Assembly: GCF_947507565.1 (NCBI RefSeq)
Contig: NC_089180.1
Span: 1,054,001 to 1,118,000 of the forward strand
From: Oscarella lobularis
Lineage: Eukaryota; Porifera; Homoscleromorpha; Homosclerophorida; Oscarellidae
Direction: 5' to 3'
DNA: 64,000 nucleotides
Made by a program: the position numbers and the translations under genes. This document shows positions 49,778 through 58,640 of the stretch, piece by piece (position 1 is the first letter of the stretch; every line of letters begins with the position of its first letter). Under the pieces are notes generated by a model, which was not told the origin of the DNA, searched no databases, and saw only the letters and a program-made list of their open reading frames with translations.

Positions 49778-52762
49778 ATACATCTCAATTGTTCCACCGT
49801 TCAACTGATCGACCGTCAAACTGCTCAACCGCTCAACAGGTTGAACTTTCTCCACCGTTTCTCCCCCAAACGTTCCCCTGTTCAAATGTTCCTTTGTTCA
49901 ACTGTTTTATCGATTCTCATGTTCAACCTTTTCCACAGTTCACCCCCTCAACCGTTTCACAGTTCAATTGTTCCACCGTTGGACTGTTCCACCAATCAAC
50001 AGGTTCAACCCTCTCAAATGTTTACCCATTTAACCGTTCTACTGTCCAATTGTTGAGGGGTTGAGCCTGTTCAACGGCTAAGGAGTTAAAACTGTTTAAC
50101 TTCGGAACGGTTGAACCTGTTGAACGGTAAAACAATTCAATATTAAAAAGTTGAACGGTAGAACTGTTTAGAGTTTGAACGGTTGAGGAGTTGATTCTGT
50201 TGAGCAGTAAAAAAGTTGAGCGGTGAAACAGTTGAACAGTGGAACGGTTGAAAGGGTGAACCGTTTTGAGAGTCGAACTTTTTGAGGGGTGGAACAGTTC
50301 AACGGTGGAACAGTTGAACGGTGGAACGATTGAGGGGGTGAACAGTATAAGAGGTTGAAACTGTTGAAAAGAAAAACAGTTGAACTTGTTGAACGTACGA
50401 ACAGTTGAACGGTGTAACGGTTGAGACGGTGAACAGTTGAGGAAGTTGAACCTGTTGAGCAGTGGAACAGTTGAACGGTGGAACAGTTAAACGGTGAAAC
50501 GGTTGAGAGAGTAAACCGGTGCGAGAGTTGAACCTATTAAACGGTTGAGGGGTTCAAACTGTTGAACGGTGGAACAGTTGAATACGTTAATCTGTGTAAC
50601 AGTTGAACGGTTAAAAATTTGAACGGTGAAACGGTTGAGGGGGTTAAACCTGATGATTGGTGGAACAGTTGAACTATGGAACAGTTGAACGGTGGAACGG
50701 TTTAGAGTGTGAGCGGTTCAGGGGATCGAACCTGTTGAAAACAGGGTAACGGTGGAACAGTTGAACGGTGAAACAGTTGAACGATGGATCAGTTAAGAGG
50801 ATGAACTATTAAGGTGTTTAAAACGGTAAAACAGTTAACCCTGCTGAACAGTGGAATAGTTGAACGGTTAAACGTTTGAACAGTGAAGCAGTTTTACTGT
50901 GAAACAGTTGAGGGGGCGAAAGCTTAACCTGTTGATCGATGGAACACATGATCAGTAGAATATTTGAACGGTGGAACAGTTGAAAGGTGGAACAGTTGAG
51001 CGGTATAACGGTTAAGGGGGTGAACGCTTGAAAGGATTGAACCGGTTGATCGGTGGAACAGTCGAACGGTTGAACAGTTGAACGGTGGAACGGTTTAACG
51101 GTGAAAAAGTTGAACGTTGAAACGGTTGAAAGGGTTAAACCTGACGATTGGTGGAACAGTTAAACGATGGAACAGTTGAACGGTTGAACTGTTGAGATAT
51201 TTAACGGTTGAGTTGGTGAACCTGTAGAACGGTTAAGGAGTTGAAACTGTTAAGCGATGGAGCAGTTGAACGGTCAACTAGTTAAACGGTTGACCGGTAG
51301 AACAGTTTAGCGGTAGAACAGTTGAGGGGTGAACGGTTGAAGAGGTTCACCTCTTTATCGCTGGATCAGTTGAACAGTAGAACAGTTGAACGGTAGATCT
51401 GTTGAGAGAGAGAACGGTTGTAGGTTCTATTCCTGCTAAATTTTTTAATCAAATCGACTAAATTTTTTTATTTCTTTGGTTAATTGAATTCAAATCTTAC
51501 AGTCGATAAATGTCACATCAATGTCATCCGGATGAGGGGTTGAAACTGTAAACGGTGAACAGTTAAACCTGTTGAACGGTGGATCAGAAAAACGGTGGAA
51601 CAGTTGAGAGGTAGAACGGTTGCGGGGAGTAAACCTGGTAAACGGTTGAAAGGCTAAAACTGTTAAACGGTGGATCAGATGAACCTTTTAGCGGTGGAAC
51701 AGTTCAACTGTGGAACAGTTGAACAATAGAACGGTTTAATGAGTAAACGGTTGAGAGGGTTGAACCTGATGATCGGTAAAACAGTTGAACGATGGAACAG
51801 TTGAACAGTGGAACGGTTGAGGGAAAAAACGGTTGAAGGAGTTCAACATGTTGAGCGGTGGAACCGTTTAACGGTGGAACAGTTAAAGGAAGAAACGGTT
51901 GAGGAGGTGAACGGTTGAAAGGGTTGAAACTGTTGAAAGGTAAAACAGTTGAAGGTATTAAACGTTGCAATATATGAACGGTTAAACGGTTGAACGGTAG
52001 AACAGTTTAACGCTGGAACAGTTTAAGGGGTGAAAGGTTGAAGAGGTTAACATGTTCATCGGTGGAACAGTTGAACAGTGGAACAGTTGAACGGTAGATC
52101 GGTTGAGAGAGTGAACTGTTGAAAATGTTAAACCTGTTGAACGGTTGAGGGAGTTGAACCTGTTAAACGTTTGAGGAGTTGAAACTGTTTAACGGTAGAA
52201 CAGGTAATGATGTTAAACGGTGAAACAGTTAACCGTTTAATAGGTTTAACTCCCTTCACTGTTCAGCCCCTCAACCGTTCCACCGATCAACTGTTCCACC
52301 ACCGTTCCACTGTTCCACCGATCAACAGGTTGAACGTTTTCAAGCGTTCACCCCCTTAACCGTTATACCACTCAAATTTTCCAACGTTCAAATGTTCCAC
52401 CGCTAAACTGTTCCCCCGCTCAAAACGTTCAACCTTCAACCCTTCACCCTCTCATCCGTTCCACCGTTTAAACAGTTTAACCTTTTGAGCGGTGGCAAAG
52501 TTGAACGGTGAAACAGTTGAACAGGGGAACGGTTGAATGGGTTAACATTTGAGGGGGTTGAACCTGTTGAACGGTGAAACAGTTGCACGGTGCAACAGTT
52601 GAACGGTGGAACGGTTAAGGATTTGAAAAGTTGAGTTGGTGGAACCTGATGATCAGTAAAACAGTTGAACGATGGAACAGTTAAACAGTGGAACGGTTGA
52701 AGGGAAAAACGGTTAAGAGGGATGAACCTGTTGAAAGGTGGAACAGTTGAACGGTGGAAAAT
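49778..52762 (+). repeat. Segmental duplication, copy 2 (3 kb)
   Basis: Direct copy of 9,855-12,855, with the shared non-satellite insert at 51,424-51,532. It follows the copy of 14,500-16,610 with no spacer, so the two source blocks have been transposed relative to each other. Confidence 0.85.
51424..51532. other. Non-satellite insert, second copy
   Basis: Nearly identical to 11,521-11,630 (about three differences). It has no coding potential and serves as a unique anchor for the duplication. Confidence 0.85.
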
Positions 52763-53591
52763 TTGAACGGTGGAACGGTTGAAGATGAAAACGGTGGAGA
52801 GGGTTGAACCTGTTGAAAGGTGGAGCATTTGAACGGTTAACTGTTTCACCGTTTAACATGATTACATGTTCTACAGTTAAACAGATTCAACTTCTCAAGT
52901 GTTTAACAGGTTCAACTCCCTCAACCGTTCACCCTCTTAACCGTTCCACCGTTCAACTGTTCCACCGTTCAACTGTTCCACCGTTCAACTGTAGAAGAGT
53001 TAAACTAGTTGAACGGTGAAAAAGTTGAACGGTGGAACAGATAAGAGGGAGGTAAACATCTTCAATCGTTCACCCTATCCACTGTTTCACCGTTAAGTTG
53101 GTCTACCGTTCAACCGTAAAACTTTTTTACCGTTCAACTGTTCCATCGCTTAACAGTTTCAACCCCTTAATTGTTCTACAGTTTCACCCCCTCAACCGTT
53201 CACACTCTCAACAGTTCCACTGTTCAACTGTTGCAGCGTTCAACTGTTCCACAAATCATCAGGTTTAACCTCTTCAACCGTTTCAGCATTCAACGTTTAC
53301 ACCGTTCAACCGTTCCAACGTTCCACCGTTCCACCGTTCAACTGTTCCACCGATCAACAGGTTCAACCCTTTCAAGCGTTCAGCCCCTTAACCGTTATAC
53401 CGCTAAACAGTTCCACCGTTCAACTGTTTCACCGTTCAAATGTTCCACCGATCAACAGGTTCTCCCTTTTAACCGTTCACCCCCTCAACTGTTTCACCGT
53501 TAATTACAACTACTTATGTAACCATTTTGTACATAGATAGAAGTACTTGTGCGCTGCTGTGCCACGGGCCCCCACCCCAGCCCCAGCTTAC

Positions 53592-53661
53592 ATTGATTCC
53601 CGCCGATGCCTTCAGAAGGTCAGTGGCAACTGACTTTTTAAACTCTTTGAATCCAATGTAG
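53592..53661 (-). CDS. Isolated exon of an unidentified gene
   Basis: A 70-nt open segment reads YIGFKEFKKSVATDLLKASA then GIN, from acceptor TTTGTGTCTTAG to donor GTAAGC. The splice signals are good and the composition is protein-like. Anything downstream would fall into satellite within about 90 bp, so the rest of the gene is absent here. No family is assigned. Confidence 0.35.
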
Positions 53662-53789
53662 CTAAGACACAAAATATCGTATAAGAGGTTCGGTTTAAAT
53701 AAAATGTAGACAGAAAAGAAAGGCTCCTGCATAAAGCTGCTCGTAAACGATCTACTTCTTTTTCAAATTACGCAGTGAAGAAACTGCAG

Positions 53790-53910
53790 GCCTCTTGATC
53801 CAATCAGTAATCATTACGAAATTAATTTTAATGCACAAAACGCTTATCAAGCTTATCCACATCAGCCGATGACTCCATCTGAAGAGGCCGCTGAAGAGGA
53901 CGACCCATGA
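53790..53910 (+). CDS. Possible terminal exon with acidic C-terminus, unidentified
   Basis: After the acceptor AGAAACTGCAG the frame reads PLDPISNHYEINFNAQNAYQ, continues with AYPHQPMTPSEEAAEEDDP, and stops at TGA (53,908-53,910). An AATAAA follows at 54,021-54,026. The Q/P/Y-rich then acidic tail is typical of a real C-terminus. No upstream exon can be placed, because the preceding 290 bp reach the satellite. Confidence 0.4.
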
Positions 53911-54059
53911 GAAGGCTCATAGCGTTGAACAACCTAACGGCATTACTCTGACAACTCGTCTCGAGAATATAATTTGCTTCGCGACGATCAAGATGAAGTC
54001 TGAATAATGCTGCATTTCTGAATAAATGCTCTACTGTACCCTTGCCCCTATTCCCACCC

Positions 54060-55050
54060 GCTGACCCTTAGCACCCTACTCACTCTCCTGCCTCTAATCC
54101 CAATCCTACCCCTCATCCTAATGCCTTTACTCCTAAGTGTGATAAATAAATATAAAATAACCGTGTACCTATTGATAGGGGTCCTCTAATTTCCTCTCCC
54201 TCGTCCATGTCGATTACTTCCCTTCCCTGTGCGTGTCCTTGTCCTTCTCTTGCATCTTCATTCCATTCCGTTTAATATTCCTAAATAAAAGAAATGAAAT
54301 GTGATAAACAAATGTAGAATAACTCTGAACCTATTGGTAGTCTTCCTCCACGTCCCTTCCTTTGTCCTTGTCGATCCCCTTCCTTCCCTGTGCGTGTCCT
54401 TTGTCCTTCTCTTGCATCCTCGTTCTATCCCGTTAGGAGTTCCTAAATAAAAGGAATGAAGTGTGATAAACAAACGTAAAAGAATTCTGTACCTGTTGAT
54501 GGTCTTCCTCCACTTCCTTTCCTTTGTCCTTGTCGATCCCTTTCCTTCCCTGTGCGTGTCCTTTGTCCTTCTCTTACATCCTCGTTCCATCCCGTTGAGT
54601 GTTCCTAATTGAAATTTGATAAAATAATTTTGTACTTGTTAATAGTCTTCCTCCACGTCCCTTCCTTTGTCCTTGTCATTCCCTGTGCGTGTCCTTTTTC
54701 CTTCTCTTGCTTCCTCGTTCCATCCCAATGAGTGTTCCTAAATAAAGAAATTTATTGTGATAAACAAATGTAAAATAATTCTGTACCTGTTGATAGTCTT
54801 CCTCCACTTCCTTTCCTTTGTCCTTGTCAATCCCTTTCCTTCCCTGTGCGTCTCCTTTGTCCTTCTCTTACATCCTCGTTCCATCCCGTTGAGTGTTCCT
54901 AAATAAAAGAAATGAAATTTGATAAACAAATGTAAAATAATTTTGTACCTGTTGATAGTCTTCCTCCACGTCCCCTCCTTTGTCCTTGTCGATCCCTTTC
55001 CTTCCCTGGGCGCGCCCTATGTCCTCTTCTCATCCCTCCAAATGAGTTCC
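54060..55050 (-). repeat. 162-bp tandem repeat with an open frame and splice-like borders
   Basis: Six units start near 54,139, 54,301, 54,463, 54,616, 54,757 and 54,919; spacing is 162 bp for most, two being shortened. On the minus strand each unit has an acceptor-like TTTATTTAG, a lysine/arginine-rich segment (NGMERGCKRRTKDTHREGKG) and a donor-like ACAGGTAC. Since 162 is a multiple of three, a frame stays open across units (for example 54,590-54,258). The exon-like part is 112 nt, which would not keep phase if spliced repeatedly, so I treat it as a minisatellite rather than a gene. Confidence 0.8.
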
Positions 55051-55300
55051 CCCTGGATAAAAAGAAAGTTAAAAACCTTTTTTCCCCCAAAAAATAAACC
55101 TATACCTCATGCTGATATCCGTTCGACCTTCCCCCCCTATACAACACATGAGAACCAAAGCCCCTCGAACACGTAAAACTACGAGGCACTTATCTAATAG
55201 AACCCTTATAATGCTCCCCAGTAGTAGAATAACACTAAACAATGAATAACAAAAACAAATAATCACGTACAATATATGATTTGTTCTCCTAAAACACGTA
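55050..55300. other. Spacer, no confident feature
   Basis: Sequence between the tandem repeat and the EGF exons. Acceptor-like sites occur on the minus strand (CTTTTTATCCAG near 55,058; TTGTTTAG near 55,240). No open segment of useful length joins the neighbouring exons. Confidence 0.4.
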
Positions 55301-55301
55301 C

Positions 55302-55749
55302 CTTTAATGAATTCCAGTGAATGATAAAATGTCCCACACCTCCTTGGTCGTTAAACTCCCCCCTGAAAAATGAAAAATAAAAATAAATAAGTCTACATAC
55401 GCCACTAAAAAACCTCTCCCCACTTACTCTCTGATTTGCAGGAACGCTGATCGGGTCGGATCGGGTCTCAGTATATATCCTGAGTCGCACGAACACTTGA
55501 AACTTCCCCCTGAGTTGGAGCAGTGCTGCTGGCAATATCCGAATGAAGCACATTCATCAATATCTAGAGAGAAAGTTTTAGCTTAGGGATTCTGTTCATG
55601 AGTCTCATCCCGAATGTCCTACCTTCGAATCCGGTTGCAATTTTTTGATATCCTTTCTGGCACGTGCAGTCGTACCCGATCGGCAAATCGACGCACGTCT
55701 GAGAGCCCCGGCACGGCGATGTCCCACTCGCACTTTCATTTCATAGAGT
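55302..55749 (-). pseudogene. Pair of EGF-like exons of LRP/LDLR type, probably decayed
   Basis: Exon 55,749-55,623 encodes an EGF-like module (SPCRGSQTCVDLPIGYDCTC QKGYQ). Exon 55,563-55,428 encodes a calcium-binding EGF ([15 protein letters not shown]..., then [16 protein letters not shown]). They join in phase through Asp. A 61-nt exon (55,362-55,302, GEFNDQGGVGHFIIHWNSLK) continues the frame. There are lesions: Ser replaces the first Cys of module 1 (NESASG), a TGA lies just upstream of it in frame, and a 10-bp direct duplication (55,449-55,468) moves the sixth Cys of module 2 into another frame. There is no gene start upstream, where DCAF17-like exons lie instead. A sequencing error at the duplication is the main alternative. 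Confidence 0.6.
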
Positions 55750-55840
55750 CTGAAAAACCCGCCTTGGGAAAGAGAAAGCCTTGTCCACACCTTTGACAGA
55801 GGAAGAGAAAGAGAACTCGTCTGACGAGTCTTTCAGCAAA

Positions 55841-56658
55841 TTAGACGGAGCGTCGAATCGGCGCGACGGCGACGAGTTTTAGAGGCGCAATCGTCAGCAG
55901 AGCGAGCGATACGACGACGTCGTCATTGCTGCCGCCGCGCGCGGAGCGAAGGAGTAGGCGCTCGTTGTCGCGTTCCCACGTGGCGTAGCGGAATTTTAGG
56001 CGTTTGGAGACGTAGACGCGCTTGAGCGGTTCGCCGCGATCGAGCGACCAGATAATGAGCCAACCGGAGCGCGTCAGCGCCACAGCGCCAGATACGTTGT
56101 TCGTTGGATCAGCGGGTCCTGACAAAGAGCATTACATGTATGTCTACATCACGCGTATATGTTTTTATACACGTATATGAAAGTCACACTCTTTACCTGT
56201 CGTGTGTTTGTAGTAGCTGTTGAATGTGACTAAGGATTCGATGCGATCCTTCGTGGGAGACTCGTAGAGAGGGCGCGGAACGCAGTTGGGTCCGCGCGGT
56301 CCAACGCACAGTTTGAAATTGTCGAAGAAAATGAGTCGGTCGTAGAAGATGGGAGACGAGGACTGTCTCACCCAAACCTGCAGGAGATGTTGCGATTTAC
56401 TCGTTGAATTAGAAACGGTGCTGTGTGCTTTTACTCGTTTGAAGTGGGCTTGGGAGCTGCAAACTATGGATCTAAGTGCAGACGCATTTCGACGTGTGGA
56501 GAGGCCGTCGATGGATCTCTTTCGTAGATACTGTACAATGGAGAGCTTCCTTGTCTTCGAGAATGTTGCCTTTTGCTCCAGACTTCAAACGGGCTTCGTC
56601 GCTCTTAGCGTGCGCTTTTGCGTTTTACAGATTCTTACGGGGGTGTTTTTCGTCGCAT
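55841..56658 (-). pseudogene. DCAF17: DCAF17-like gene, 5' part only
   Basis: Four exons join in phase: 56,658-56,639 (MRRKTPP), 56,582-56,435 (ending SIVCSSQAHFKR), 56,377-56,197 (VWVRQSSSPIFYDRLIFFDN...) and 56,118-55,841 (SGAVALTRSGWLIIWSLDRG..., KRLKFRYATWERD). The order and motifs follow the N-terminus of vertebrate DCAF17, a nuclear DDB1-CUL4-associated protein: VCQEST-FK-VW, SPIAYE...FDN, ALTAHNWLLRI and KFRYLSW. The frame stops at TAA after 208 residues, about 40 percent of the usual length. A possible next exon at 55,790 (LSQGGFFRLYEMK) resembles the following region but needs a weak donor. The protein is either truncated by rearrangement or my exon 4 end is wrong. Confidence 0.6.
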
Positions 56659-56659
56659 T

Positions 56660-57231
56660 TTAGCGAGATCGACTTCCAGTTTGCGGCTTTTCTAGTGTCT
56701 CAGTATGTAAAGTACAATCGTAGATCACGCAGCTAGGGCACGGTGCTTTCTGGTAGACAAACGGAGGTGACGTAAATTTAGAGTATTGTTACGAGACTTC
56801 CGTAACAGCACACACACGAAAATCCGTCGAACGAGACCGAATGGAGCGAGCGCAGACTCCGATAAGAGGTCGGAGCACTTTTTATAGCAGTTTTAAAGTC
56901 AATGGAATCTAAAAGGAACTCGAAATCACAGTGAATCGCCAGAAAAGAAGAGCGGTCGGGACATCCACGGGACAACAAAGCTGTAATCTCACGTAAGAAC
57001 CAGCGAGAAATAGAACAGGAACCCTATACAAGGCAACCGGACCCAATTTAATGAAACGGAGCCCTAAATAACGAAGTTCTAGCCAATAACGGTGAAGCCC
57101 TCCCCGTTCGGACTGAAGAAAGCTGCTACAGTCCAAAATCGTAACCGTCATGTCAGAAGAAGATTCCATGCACTTCCTTTTTGTTGGAGTACATCAACTA
57201 TCTATCCTCCATAGGATTCATACAGTATAGT
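56660..57231. other. Intergenic stretch between two minus-strand genes
   Basis: It lies upstream of the DCAF17-like start (56,658) and downstream of the HORMAD-like stop (57,232). Open frames of up to 86 codons exist, but none has domain-like sequence or splice support. It presumably contains the DCAF17-like promoter; no TATA box is obvious. Confidence 0.4.
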
Positions 57232-58448
57232 CTAGCTCCAGTCGAAGCTCAACCGTGAATAGCGGCTCTGCTGATTATTTCTCTGCTTTTCTTTCTCCTT
57301 GATCTCTGTGTGAAGGCCGAATCTTGACTTGTGTCGCAAGAGAGAAGGTCAAAGTCAAACAAAAAATTTTGTTTGCAGTCACAGTTGCTGAATGCCCTTA
57401 CCTCCTCTTGCCTTCCAAGGAGCCGTCTCTTGATTCGCGACGTGGACCTGACCTAGGAAATAGCCCAGTAAAATCTCTTATACTATCTTATATAGATACC
57501 AACTAACCTTCCTTGGTCCTGCATTACTTTTTCGCGTCTCCTCCTTTTCCTTTTTGACCTTACCAGTCTTTGACGACTGGTCAATAAGCTCGGTAGCAAA
57601 AAGCTGATTCATCTCGCGCGATCTCATGGGCTTCGTATGAATCCAACTACACGCGAGAACCGATTACAGAACTCAGCGCTGTGTATATCCGAAAAAGTCA
57701 AACCCGGATTCATCAGCCAATTTCTTTGTAATTCCATGAACCTCAAGTCGTTTGAGAATGTCTTTGATCACGGAGAGCTGATAACCTGCATAACATCAGA
57801 GCTTGAATCCAATGGATTAGAGATGACAGACACACGTTTGTGAAGACGCTTTCGAAGATCATTAGCGTAGATATTGATTGATCGGTATTCCATCATAATG
57901 ACGTATACGACGAGTCGCCAGATAAAGATCGCACGGACGTTCGTCGGCGATTTCAACCCGTGCAGAGCCGAATCGGAGCACTTTCCTTAGATGAAATTAT
58001 TAAAAAGAGTACCACTATTTTTCGTATCTTTACTGACTGGGTCACACTTGTAGCAGAGCAGCAAGTCGGGCCTCAAGTCGAGACGATTATAGCAGCAACC
58101 GTGGTGCCACGTAAAGCAGCGATTGCATTCAATCATAGCCCCTTTGTCCTACGGCAAAGCAATCGCGCGTACTGATGATGCACGGCACGAATAAAAGGCC
58201 TCCCTACGTAATTGTAGCCGCAGTTACAATCGATTTCGATTCCAAAATCGAACGTCATCGACGACGCATGGGACATAGCATTCATAGGAATCTCCTGCGA
58301 CGCTTCTACGGTGCGCAAAACGAGTTCTCGTAATTAGAGAAACTGTGCACACTAACTGTACCTTCCATTGGAATTGTTGGACTCAGCCCTCCTGCTGAGC
58401 TGGCCAGACGGGGATCTTCATCGTTGTCAGACGACTGGTGGTGGTCTT
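57232..58448 (-). CDS. PHD finger + winged-helix protein, HORMAD/Hop1-like C-terminal half
   Basis: Eight exons keep phase throughout: 58,448-58,362, 58,305-58,208, 58,148-58,034, 57,985-57,836, 57,785-57,704, 57,646-57,508, 57,452-57,402 and 57,327-57,232 (TAG), giving about 271 residues. A C4HC3 PHD finger spans the second and third exons: IDCNCGYN, YDKGAMIECNRCFTWHHGCC, then LLLCYKCDP. It is followed by a helical winged-helix-like domain (IFIWRLVVYVIMMEYRSINI, then LRKRLHKRYQLSVIKDILKRL) and a basic tail (GKVKKEKEETRK). A PHD-wHTH chromatin-binding region is known in the meiotic axis protein Hop1 and some animal HORMADs, so that role is inferred. The HORMA domain itself is not seen. An extra 5' exon near 58,583-58,515 (donor GTAAGT) is possible. 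An alternative is an MLL5/SETD5-like PHD protein. Confidence 0.6.
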
Positions 58449-58640
58449 CTGCTCAATTGCGAGGTTCTTCAAACGACTCGTTGTTGTCTGATTTTTTGAT
58501 GAAAAAATACTTACTTTTTTGAAATTTCTTTCCATTTTTTCCTCTTCCTGCGCAAGATCGATTTTCTTTGCCTCGTATCTCTCTACACTATACAGGCATT
58601 CAGAAAAAAATGTTTTTTAAAAATTTTTCTCTGACTTAAG

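Larger units (their letters stand above)
36448..53500. repeat. Degenerate 8-bp/16-bp satellite, block 2b
   Basis: The same array continues. Strand switches fall near 37,065, 38,390, 39,445, 39,930, 41,215, 42,310, 43,345, 44,560, 45,495, 46,275, 48,735, 49,770, 50,055, 52,240, 52,475, 52,840, 52,990 and 53,055. The right edge at about 53,500 (CACCGTTAATTACAAC) passes directly into unique sequence. No gene is seen inside. Confidence 0.95.

Noticed and set aside
1-53500. CRISPR-like array
   Set aside because: Repeats are contiguous, degenerate and lack unique spacers of constant length; the window is eukaryotic.
1279-53503. Dozens of 60-200 codon open frames in the satellite rich in F, N, S, T, V, P, Q and L
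   Set aside because: They follow the 8-bp repeat mechanically (eight-residue cycle such as FNCSTVQL), occur in two frames at once, have no starts or splice context, and merely reflect the stop-poor strand.
53592-53661. MACPF/perforin-type exon
   Set aside because: The peptide loosely recalls such domains but contains none of their signature motifs, so it is left unassigned.
54258-54590. 110-codon frame as a basic repeat protein
   Set aside because: It is the 162-bp tandem unit read through; lengths are variable among units and no start or unique sequence supports a gene.
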